From the NCBI GenBank assembly GCA_965212195.1, contig CBDBUW010000010.1, forward strand, positions 1,084,460-1,148,459: a stretch of DNA of 64,000 nucleotides, written 5' to 3'. Source of the DNA: JAJCYK01 sp965212195 (lineage in GTDB: Bacteria > Bacteroidota > Bacteroidia > Cytophagales > Cyclobacteriaceae). Made by a program: the position numbers and the translations under genes. Below are positions 25,620-35,500 of this stretch, one piece after another. The stretch's first letter is position 1. Every line of letters starts with the position of its first letter. The notes under the pieces were generated by a model that made no database searches, was not told where the DNA came from, and was given only the letters and a program-made list of their open reading frames with translations.

Positions 25620-26719
25620 TCCATATTCACTGCACAATCCGTGTAATTACCTTCAATACGGATTTCCCCTTTAGGATTGCTGCCAATAGTGCCTTTGTAC
25701 TCTGCCTTCCGGTCCTCGATATTGATGAGACTCATATCTATTTCTGACTTTGAGTAATGCAGCTTACCGTAACTCAGGTTCACATTGAGACGGGAGGTAG
25801 CTCCAGACTCTAGCCCCAAACCTATGTAACTGTGATTTCCCTCGAATTCCACAGTGCTAAATCCCTTAGCTAAACGGTCAATTTTGACCTCACCATGATT
25901 ACTACTGGCATCCACGAATTGCTGGATTTGCTCGAGATCCACAGTTGAATGCTGCATTTCAGCGCGTAGACTGCGAAATTTACCCCCGTCAATTTGACTG
26001 TGTTGTAGATCGACATCAACCGCTCCCGCTTCATCTATTTCCACCTGACTGTGGCGGATCTCAACATCTAAATCGCCCGCACGTTCGATATCCAGATTGG
26101 CATGAGCGATCTCCAGGTTTACTTCACCGATAGAACCTAATCGCAATCTATGATAATGCTGTATATCCAGGGAACCTGAGCCTATGGCAGATATTCGTCC
26201 CCCATTACCGTGTCGCAAAGTAATATTAGCCTTTCCGCTCAACTCTTCTGCTACTATCTGGCCATGAGCCAATTCCATCTCCAAGGGTCCATTGAAGTTG
26301 TCCAGATAGATATCCCCATGTCGGTGGTTTAGGCTGAGAGGATTGGATTTGGGCATCTTAACCGTATAGTTTATTTTGAAACTTTGATTGCGCCATTTAT
26401 TGCGGGAATTGGCGATTTCAGTCTCCAAGCTAATTTGACTGGGCGATTCGTCAATATCGATAGTGATGCGATCCAGTATCTCCTTAGCAGCCGATTCGCT
26501 ACCCTCTGCTTTGATGACAACCTGTACTTCAATTTTATTTTGATCCCAGGTGTTAATGTGCACCTTCCCGAAACGATTATCAATACTCAAACGGGTATTG
26601 CCGTTAACATTGAAGGTCTTATCGACTCTTTTTTCCTGGGTTTGGGCTTGTACTATGAAAGCACTGCAAAAAACCAGCGCTATCAGCCAACTAGCTGTTA
26701 ATAATTGGAACTTCTTCAT
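25616..26719 (-). CDS. Secreted DUF4097-like beta-repeat protein
   Basis: The ATG at 26719 gives a direct signal peptide (MKKFQLLTASWLIALVFCSAF...VQAQ); the longer frame begins with TTG. The mature part is a long series of short beta-strand repeats with recurring LDIxxA, VEIDxAG and IDLQHS-like turns, an adhesin-like parallel beta fold (DUF4097 / head-GIN group). Several strands repeat the word H.Q/H.S (HGQIVAE, HSQVEID, HSQIDGG, HSTVDLE). Its start lies inside the anti-sigma-like gene, so it is the third member of the sigma/anti-sigma operon and a likely envelope-stress effector; role unproven. Confidence 0.75.
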   Translation of the reverse strand: MKKFQLLTASWLIALVFCSAFIVQAQTQEKRVDKTFNVNGNTRLSIDNRFGKVHINTWDQNKIEVQVVIKAEGSESAAKEILDRITIDIDESPSQISLETEIANSRNKWRNQSFKINYTVKMPKSNPLSLNHRHGDIYLDNFNGPLEMELAHGQIVAEELSGKANITLRHGNGGRISAIGSGSLDIQHYHRLRLGSIGEVNLEIAHANLDIERAGDLDVEIRHSQVEIDEAGAVDVDLQHSQIDGGKFRSLRAEMQHSTVDLEQIQQFVDASSNHGEVKIDRLAKGFSTVEFEGNHSYIGLGLESGATSRLNVNLSYGKLHYSKSEIDMSLINIEDRKAEYKGTIGSNPKGEIRIEGNYTDCAVNMD

Positions 26720-27215
26720 TGTGGTATGTATCAATTTTTTCTAAAATCATTATTTGCTGGTTGAGCAAATCCATTCTCAGTTGAAGGTTATAGATCATGG
26801 CATCGATTACTGTAGTATTATTCGTTTCAATAAACTCCGACTTCAACTCCAAGTACATGGAATCAAGGGCTGCCAGGTCCTGTTTAAAGGTCTCCTTGAC
26901 TGCTGGATCATCAGTTTGAAAATTATCAATCAGTATGCGCTTCTCACTGATCAACTGAGTGTAATACATTTCAGTTTCTTCAAATTCAGGATCCAATTGA
27001 GCCATAGCCTGCTCATAGGAAACTTGCTGGCTGCGCTCCCAAAGCAGGAAAGCGCAAACAGGGACTAATACGGCTACGGCCGCCTTCCACATCCAGCTCC
27101 AATGATCGCCCTTTCTGTCCATTTGGGTCTCAATACGATCCCACAGCTTGGCTCGAGGCTCTTTATGATCAAAAGCTTCTCTTTGTGACCTGATTAATTG
27201 CTCTAAATTATCCAT
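26691..27215 (-). CDS. Anti-sigma factor-like single-pass membrane protein
   Basis: The protein has 174 residues. A cytoplasmic N-terminus of about 40 residues (EPRAKLWDRIETQM) is followed by one membrane segment (about 42-59, AAVAVLVPVCAFLLW) and a helical periplasmic domain of about 110 residues. Topology and the 8-base overlap with the ECF sigma gene support an anti-sigma role; no zinc-binding HxxxCxxC motif is present. It overlaps the DUF4097 gene by 29 bases. Confidence 0.72.
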   Translation of the reverse strand: MDNLEQLIRSQREAFDHKEPRAKLWDRIETQMDRKGDHWSWMWKAAVAVLVPVCAFLLWERSQQVSYEQAMAQLDPEFEETEMYYTQLISEKRILIDNFQTDDPAVKETFKQDLAALDSMYLELKSEFIETNNTTVIDAMIYNLQLRMDLLNQQIMILEKIDTYHNEEVPIINS

Positions 27216-27765
27216 CGTATAAAAACTCTTCTCTGAGGATTTGCTTCAACTTCTTTTTGGACCGGTTGTACTGCGACTTGGAGGTTGATTCCGATATCTT
27301 TAAAATGGAGGCTATTTCCGCATGGTCGTAACCCTCCAATAGATACAGAGAAAATACTAGCCTGTACCCATCCGGCAACTTTTGAATGGCATCGCGAATT
27401 TTTTCTACATTCAGAAAAAGTTCCGAATCATCCTCTTCTTCAAACTCCAGCACACCTGCCTGCTCTTCGATGGGCAACAACTCCATTTTCCTCCTTTTAA
27501 CAGTATTAATGGCGGTGTTGATCACGATTCGCTTCAGCCAGGCGCCTATGGATGCCGTACCCTGATATTTCTGCATGTTCTTAAATGCACTTACAAAAGA
27601 CTCCTGCAGCACATCCTCCGCATCCATCTCATTATTGGTGATGCGGTAGGAAATATTATACATTGCCTTAGAATACAGCTTGTAAAACTGAAACTGTGCC
27701 TGTCGGTCACCGATCATGCACATATCGATGACCTCTTGATGAATATTCCGGTACGGAGTTTCCAA
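27208..27765 (-). CDS. ECF-family RNA polymerase sigma factor
   Basis: The protein has 185 residues. Region 2 is visible in FYKLYSKAMYNISYRITNNEMDAEDVLQESFVSAF-type sequence (about 28-62) and region 4 in LPDGYRLVFSLYLLEGYDHAEIASIL plus SESTSKSQYNRSKKKLK, the promoter-recognising helix-turn-helix. The start is TTG at 27765; the next Met is residue 15. It heads a three-gene overlapping unit with an anti-sigma-like protein and a secreted DUF4097 protein, and likely controls its own operon. Confidence 0.93.
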   Translation of the reverse strand: METPYRNIHQEVIDMCMIGDRQAQFQFYKLYSKAMYNISYRITNNEMDAEDVLQESFVSAFKNMQKYQGTASIGAWLKRIVINTAINTVKRRKMELLPIEEQAGVLEFEEEDDSELFLNVEKIRDAIQKLPDGYRLVFSLYLLEGYDHAEIASILKISESTSKSQYNRSKKKLKQILREEFLYDG

Positions 27766-27824
27766 ATTCTGATACCTTTCGATGAAAAGACTAACCCGTT
27801 ACTAAAAGGTTGCATATAAGATAA

Positions 27825-27859
27825 AAAAAAACGTCTACATCGCAGTGTAAACGTTTTTT
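27825..27859. terminator. Bidirectional hairpin terminator
   Basis: An A-rich left arm ending ACGTCTACA and a right arm TGTAAACGTTTTTT pair over about 14 bases with one mismatch around TCGCAG. It lies 20 bases past the stop of the TPR gene (minus strand) and separates it from the sigma-factor operon. Confidence 0.75.
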
Positions 27860-27878
27860 AATGAGTGCTTTAGAGCCT

Positions 27879-28586
27879 CTACTTATCCAATTCTGCCAAA
27901 TTGCTCTTAGCCAGTGCAAAACCGGGCTCAATGCTCAAAGCTTGATTGAAACTGGCTTTAGCGGCTTCTTTTTGCTCTTGATTGGATTCAATCAGGCCTT
28001 TTAAGTTATACACTGCTGCCGTAAAGGCAATCTCCTGTGTTCCCTGATTGGAATTGATGGTCATCTTTGATTCTTTAACTTCTTGGTTCTTCAGTAGAAT
28101 ATCCACATTAGTCATACTTTCGACGTAGCGTCCCAGATCCAACTGCAAGGCGGCAACTTTATACAAGGTGTAGATATTACTTTGTTTTAGATAAATGCTC
28201 TCGTAATTCTCCAAGGCTTTGTCTTTGAGTCCCAGGCTTTCATAGGATATGGCGCTCATCTCCAAAGCGGGCAAATGGTTGGGATTAATCTTAAGCAGAT
28301 CCATACAGACTAGAATACAAGAGGTGTATCGCTGATAGTCGTAGTAGAGGTAAGCCAGGGAGTCCAGCAGACTGAGATTTTGAGGATCCATTACTAGCAT
28401 GCTGTAAAGGGCACTACGCGCCACATTTGCATCCCCATATTTTAGTCCTAACTGATATTTAATATTTTCTAATTTATACATTGGAGACTCTTTCACGTCT
28501 TGAGTCTCCTGAGCCTGGGCTGAAAATGATAGCATTGTGAATAGCATCACCATCAGCAAGCCTTTTACATCTTTTTTCATGATCAT
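27879..28586 (-). CDS. Secreted TPR-repeat protein
   Basis: The protein has 235 residues with a signal peptide (through SAQAQ, about residue 26; ATG at 28580 is an alternative start). The rest is helical TPR-like repeats, the clearest being PALEMSAISYESLGLKDKALENYESI and FTAAVYNLKGLIESNQEQKEAAKASFNQALSIEPGF. It follows the PorP/SprF gene and the 3057-residue T9SS substrate on the same strand, suggesting a periplasmic helper of that surface system, but I see no direct proof. Confidence 0.75.
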   Translation of the reverse strand: MIMKKDVKGLLMVMLFTMLSFSAQAQETQDVKESPMYKLENIKYQLGLKYGDANVARSALYSMLVMDPQNLSLLDSLAYLYYDYQRYTSCILVCMDLLKINPNHLPALEMSAISYESLGLKDKALENYESIYLKQSNIYTLYKVAALQLDLGRYVESMTNVDILLKNQEVKESKMTINSNQGTQEIAFTAAVYNLKGLIESNQEQKEAAKASFNQALSIEPGFALAKSNLAELDK

Positions 28587-28648
28587 TGGAATGGTATATC
28601 CTGCAAAGATATAAAAGATTTGACAGGTGGACCAAATACGGATTGGGA

Positions 28649-29584
28649 CTAGAAGAAATCTGGACAGGGAATGAACTTTCCGCTGATCCCCCTGGAGATG
28701 TCGATTTGAAAGTTCAGCATTAGCTCATGGGTCCCATTTGAAAACTGATTTAGCCCGCTGGAAGTCATATCATAAGCATAACCAAACTTGAACTTTTCAT
28801 TAAGCTGCAGCTGGAACAGCCATAAGAATGCATCACCACTGCGGTAGCTGGCACCTACGGTAACCAGATCGTGGAATATGAAGTTAGTATTTATATCATA
28901 TCCCAATGGAGCGTCCTCTTGAAACCGCAACAGTACAGACGGCTTCCAGATAACCGTTCTACTCAATTGAAATGCCCGCCCGGTGGTAAAATAATAATAA
29001 CGGGACTCCTTGGCCTCACTGATTATATCCGTAGCACTAATGATCTTATTACTCAGGATATAAGGCACGGATATTCCTACATAGGCTATGTCTGAATAAT
29101 AGAACAATCCGGCACCGAAATTTGGATTGAATTCACCTCTTTCTCCAGTCAAAATGGGGCCTCCAGGGTTTTTTAGGTTGAGTTTTGTAAAATCCGATTT
29201 TAAATGATTGAATCCTGCCTGTAAGCCCATGGAAAGCGCTCCATTGTTAAACTTGATCTTATAACTATAGCTTAAATACAAACTCAGATCACGGTGTATC
29301 CCCAATTGGTCATTTGATAACATGACACCAATACCCGTGTGATTACGTTTAAATCCGGAATTTACCGTTAGCGTTTGGATGGTGGGAGCACCCTCTAAGT
29401 TAACCCACTGATTCCGGTAAAGGGCAGTAGCACTCAGTTTTTCATGAACGCCGGAATATGCTGGATTAAGTACTTGTCCGTTGAACATGTATTGCGACAA
29501 CACAGCCTTTTGTTGAGCATTGACCCCCTGGGTACCCAGGACCACTACTAACATTAATACTATTTTCAATCCACCTTTTAACAT
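28649..29584 (-). CDS. PorP/SprF-family outer-membrane protein (T9SS associated)
   Basis: The protein has 311 residues and a signal peptide (to VNAQ). QKAVLSQYMFNGQVLNPAYSGV and LYRNQWVNLEGAPTIQTL are the PorP/SprF signature; the remainder is an outer-membrane barrel. SprF is needed for surface display of SprB in Flavobacterium, and related genes sit next to large T9SS type B substrates. One base separates it from the 3057-residue substrate gene upstream. It ends in KFIPCPDFF, a tail shared with the second PorP/SprF protein at 46062. Confidence 0.92.
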   Translation of the reverse strand: MLKGGLKIVLMLVVVLGTQGVNAQQKAVLSQYMFNGQVLNPAYSGVHEKLSATALYRNQWVNLEGAPTIQTLTVNSGFKRNHTGIGVMLSNDQLGIHRDLSLYLSYSYKIKFNNGALSMGLQAGFNHLKSDFTKLNLKNPGGPILTGERGEFNPNFGAGLFYYSDIAYVGISVPYILSNKIISATDIISEAKESRYYYFTTGRAFQLSRTVIWKPSVLLRFQEDAPLGYDINTNFIFHDLVTVGASYRSGDAFLWLFQLQLNEKFKFGYAYDMTSSGLNQFSNGTHELMLNFQIDISRGISGKFIPCPDFF

Positions 29585-29585
29585 A

Positions 29586-32500
29586 TCACCTCAATAACTC
29601 CAAATAACCCGCAACTGGCTCGGAACCATTACGCTTGTCAACGATGTAGTAGTAGGTACCATCTGGCAATCGGTTGCCCGAAAGGTAGATACCCTCACTT
29701 CCAAAGCCGTCAAAAAATACAGTGCTGTTGTCATAACCTTCATGGATGTATACCAATTGACCTGCGCGATTGTAGATCCTAACAATATTATTGGGAAAGT
29801 TCTCTATGCAATCGATGTGGAAGATATCGTTATAACCATCTCCGTTGGGAGAAACTCCGTTATATACATTAATTTCTGAACCTATTTCTACCATCTGAGT
29901 AGCGGCACAACCCAGAGTATCCGTTACCGTGACCATATACTGTCCGGGGGGATAGTTCTTCAGTTCCGGTCCATTGACACCATTTGACCATTCTATCAAA
30001 GCCACATTTGCAGTATCCAGCAGGTAAATGGTAGCACTTCCATTTTGGTCCAAACAAGTGGCGTCGGTAACAGAAAACTCAAACTGCGGTGTATTTTTGT
30101 CCTCACTTACTACCACAGTAACTCCAGGTCCTGTACAACCCGTAGCATTGGAGGTGGCGGTAACCGTATATTCTTCACCACTATTCAAGCCTACTAAATC
30201 GGGACCGGTGAATATCGGGGAGCCGGTAACTGTGTTGCCGGGGTACCAGTCGAACGTATAATCCTTTACATTCCCGCCCACAGTAGCTTGTAAAGCTCCG
30301 TTGCCAATTACACAGCTGGTAGCGTCATATATATTTACATCGGGTGTGGGCACCGGCAGGAATTGCGAGCCCAAAGTATACTGTGCAGTATTTCTACAGC
30401 GGGTGATCACATCCAGTGCCACCACGGTGTACAGAGTATCGCGCAATCCGGTGGCAACACTGCCAAACTGTACAACAGCTACTGTAGTATCGGTTCCTAA
30501 AAACCACTCAAACTCATATCCACTGATCCCACCATTAACAGTAGCTGATAAAATTCCATTGGGACTAGTGGGGTCACAATTTGATAACGGTGCTTCCGGC
30601 TCAATCATAACATCAAAAGCCGCGAATCTAGCATCATCTACAATAACGGTATCTATATCAGATATACAACCTGGATCTGCCTGGTCAGTTGCTATCACCG
30701 TATAAGTACCGGGCATCACATTATCTACGGTTTGACCGGTATAAATGGGAGGTATCGAAGTATCTGTCCCTAGATACCAGTTGAAATCATAGGTGGCTGT
30801 TGTATTAATCACAGTAGCGAATAACGTGCCGTTGGGAACATCACAGTTGGTAACCGGTGATGCAGATGCTGAAACAAATGGCTGGACTACTTCCGGCTGT
30901 AAGGTGTAACTTTCAGCACTGGAACATCCTGTGGCATTATTCGTAACCACCACGGTATATGTTCCGGCCATTAGTCCCTGGGCGATGAAATTATTAGCAA
31001 TAATGGGGCTGCCTGACACCGGTTGACCCCCATTGTACCATTCATAAGTGTAGGTGGCCAGGTCGGAAAAGCCGTCAGAAGTCACCACCATGGTTCCCGT
31101 TTGATTAAGCCCGTCACATTGTGTTGGGTTGCTAAAGCTTATCAAAGCAATTACGGGAAGCACGGTTAAGTCTTCAATCTCAAAGGCTACCTGACTACTG
31201 CGGCAGCCCGTAGTGGTATTAATGGCCACCACATAGTAGATCCCCGCGGTCAAACCAGTAAATGAGTTGGCTGGTACAGGAGTTGGCAGCAAATTCAAAC
31301 CGGCATCGTACCACTCAAAATCATAATTGGTACCGTTATAGGCTATAGCGACTCCATTCTCACGCACGGCATTTACGATGGCGCTGCCATTTACAGGGGC
31401 GCAATTATCCTGAGGGTTGAGTGTGAGATCGGCCTGGGTTATGGTGAGTTCCGCCGGATCATCTACAATCTCCATGGTAGCTATTGCACTGCAACCTATT
31501 CCGGGATTGGTGGTGTCTGTAAAGCGTACCGTATAGTAGCCAGAGGCCAGATTAATGGCCAGCTCGCCATCGGTACCGCTGATATTGGCTAAAGGCAAAG
31601 GATTGGTGGTATTGTTCTCACCGATAAACCACTCAATAGTGTAATCTGCCAGGATTCCATTAACAGAAGCTGCCAGAGCTCCCAGGGGATTACTCACATC
31701 GCAACTGATGTTCGGTTGTGTGATGCTCAAAGTTGCTACCGGAAGCTCGGTTTGATCTTCTATACTAACAAATACCTCATTGCTGCGGCAGGCAGTAGCA
31801 GTATTGATGGCCACTATATGGTAGGTTCCAGCTGTCAGACCGGTGTAAGAGTTGGCAGGTACAGGAGCCGGTAACAAGCTCAAGCTTGCATCGTACCACT
31901 CAAAATCATAGTTGGTGCCATTGAAGGCTATCGGTATGCCGTCTTCACGGACCGAATTCACCGTTATGCTACCGTTAGCGGGAGTACAATCATCCTGAGG
32001 GACCACTGTTAAATCGGCCTGTGTAATGGTCAACTCAGCCGGATCATCCACAATCTCCATGGTTGCCAGGGCGCTACACCCTATACCAGGATTGGTATTG
32101 TCCGTAAATCGCGCGGTATAAAAACCAGCTGTCAAGTTTACCGCTAATTCCCCATTGGCACCACCAATATTGGTCCCTGGTAAAATGTTGGTGGTGTTGT
32201 TTTCTCCGATAAACCATTCTATAGTATAATCTGCAATAGGTCCATTGACGGAGGCGATAAGTGCTCCGGCGGGATTGCTGACATCACAGTTCACATTAGG
32301 CTGCGTGACGGTTAGGGTTACTATGGGTAAAACCGTTTGATCTTCGATATCCAACGGCACTTCACTGCTGCGGCAGCCGGTAGTGGTATTGATGGCCACC
32401 ACGTAATAGGTGCCTGCCGCCAAACCCGTATAACTATTAGCTGGTAGCGGGGCTGCCAACAAATTCAAACCAGCATCGTACCATTCAAAATCATAATTGG

Positions 32501-35500
32501 TACCGTTGTAAGCCACGGCCACACCGTCTTCGCGCACCGCATTCACAGTAGCGCTGCCGTTGGCTGGCGTACAATCGTCCTGGGGCGTAACCGTAAGGTC
32601 CGCCTGAGTGATGGTCAGCTCTGCAGGATCGTCTATTATCTCCATGGTAGCAATGGCACTACAGCCGATTCCTGGATTGGAGTTGTCCGTAAATCGCACC
32701 GTATAAAATCCCGCTCCCAGATTTATAGCCAATTCCCCATCTGCTCCGCTAATATTAGCTGCAGGAAGCGGGTTGGAGGTATTGTTTTCCCCGATAAACC
32801 ATTCGATGGTATAGTCGCCCAGGGGCCCGTTTGCGGTAGCCGATAAGGCTCCCACAGGATTACTGACATCACAGTTCAAGTTGGGCTGAGTAACCGTGAG
32901 GGTTACTAAAGGTAAAGCCGTTAGATCTTCAATGTCCAGGGACACCTGACTGCTGCGGCAGCCAGTGATTGCATTGACGGCCACTACATAATAGGTTCCG
33001 GCAGCCAAACCGGTATAACTGTTGGCCGGCACAGGAGATGCCAGTAAATTCAGACTGGCATCATACCATTCAAAATCATAATTGGTGCCATTATACACCA
33101 CCGGTACACCGTCTTCCTGTACTGAATTCACGGTAATGGTGCCGTTTGCCGGAGTACAATCATCCTGTGGAGTGATGGTCACATCGGCTTGCGTGATAGT
33201 TATATCAGCTGGGTCATCCACGATCTCCATGGATGCCAGGGCGCTACAGCCTACACCGGGATTGGTATTATCTGTAAAACGTACCGTATAAAATCCCGCC
33301 CCCAGATTAATGGCCAGTTCCCCGTCAGCTCCACTTATATTAGCAGCTGGCAAGGGATTGGTGGTATTGTTTTCCCCGATAAACCATTCAATGGTAAAGT
33401 CACCCAGAGGCCCGTTGACGGCCGCCGATAAAGCTCCCACAGGATTACTGACATCGCAATTCACATTAGGCTGTGTAACCGACAGTGTTACTATGGGCAG
33501 AACCGTTTGATCTTCAATTTCCACCGGTACCTGACTGCTACGGCATCCAGTGGTTACGTTGATGGCCACCACATAATATGTACCGGCTGCTAAAGTTCCG
33601 TAAATGTTGGCCGGCACAGGTGCTGCAAGTAGGTTCAATCCTGAATCATACCATTCAAAATCATAATTGGTGCCGTTATAGGCCACCGGTACCCCGTCCT
33701 GCTGTACCGAATTCACGGTAATACTACCATTTGCCGGAGTACAATCATCCTGCGGGGTAATGGTCACATCTGCCTGAGTAATAGTCAGGATACTGGGGCT
33801 ATCAAATACCTGATAAGTATAGATTTCACTGCAAGTGGTGGCATTGTTAGTGATCTCAACCGTATAGAATCCACCAGGCAGTTGTTCGATTCTTTCACCA
33901 TTGGTGCCCGCCAGTAATCCAACATTCGTACCTAAAGGTGGGTCGGTTATATCCGTACCTTCATACCAATTAATGGTGTAATTAAGTGGGGAAGCACCCC
34001 CGTCGATTTCTAATTCCAATAGTCCATTGGCGGTAACTCCTGCACAGTTTGTATTAGGAGTGTTTTGTAAAACGGACGCTGCAGGTAAAACTGAGGCATC
34101 ATCAATAGTGATCAAAATTGGCACTGACGGACAATTCGGAACAAAATTTTGTTCCGCCACTACGGTGTAATCTCCTGGTGCTAAGCCGGTAAAAACTGCC
34201 GGACTGGTCTGGGTAGTAGGGACACCGGTGGGATTGGCCCCCACATATAAATGTAATAAGTATTCGTTTTGATCATCTCCCGGATCGGTCACCGTTAAGG
34301 TCGATGGATCGATCTGTACAGCGATTTCACCGGTGTACGCTGCGGGATCACAACTGGTGTTATCAATGGTATTGGCAACATCTATTAGCACTTCCGGCGC
34401 CCCATCAAATGGTAAGTCCAATACACTATCTGCTTGACAGCCAGTGGTTTGATTGGTAACAATTACGGTGTAAACTCCAGACAACAATCCGGTGATCCGA
34501 GGGGTATTCCCAATGGGTCCTCCCGAAAATGGCGCACGTCCACTGTACCATTCGTAGTCGAAAGTTGGACTTCCAGCACTAGTCGCCAAAACCTCCAGTT
34601 CACCGGCGGCGGTATTACAATCTGAGGGTTTTACAATGTCGGTTCTGGTAATGGTGATAGCTGCGGTATTATCCAGGAGAGTAATAGTGATGGCGGCAGC
34701 CGCACAGTTGGTGATGTTGTTTACGGCTTCCACCGTATAGTCGCCAGGAGCCAGCCCGCTCAAAATATTGCCTGTCTCAGTATAGTCAGGGGTGGCTTTG
34801 GTTGCTGTACCATCATACCAGAAAAAAGTATATTCCCCAGGCACCCCAAAATCCGGTGTAACTGTGATACTGCCGTTAAATGGAGCACAAGTGGTGATGT
34901 GAACAGGTGATGCATTCAAAGAGGGTATGGTAATATTCTCTCCCACCGTGATTTCGGCGGTATTCTCGCAGCCGGTGCTGGTATTACGTACTAAAACGGT
35001 GTAAATGCCATTGTCCAATCCGCTTATGGCAGCTCCGGGTGAGGGAGTAATCTCATTGGCCGGTAAGGTATTCTGACCCTGAAACCATCTAAAATTATAA
35101 CCCACTGTAGTACCATCCGCATCCACTGATATACTGCCGGTAGGGCTGCTGGGATCACAACTTTGTTGATCTCCCACCGACAGTATGTTAATTACGGGAA
35201 GTACTGTGTTATCTGCCATGGTGTAAACCTGGGGTGCACTTTGACATTGGCTGGCATCTTCCACCACAACTAAGGTATAATCACCGGCTGTCAATCCGGA
35301 TACTGAAGCTGTCGTAAAATCGGCGCTACCCAAAATGGGAGACCCAATATTTCCAATAAACCAATAAAAACTGTAGCCGGCGGTAGCACCTCCTACATTG
35401 GCATCCAGACTACCGTTTGCCGGATCGCAGGCATTCTGATCGGTAACATTCACTATTGGTACAGGGTCCACCAATATCTCGTCAATAGTATATTCAGCGG

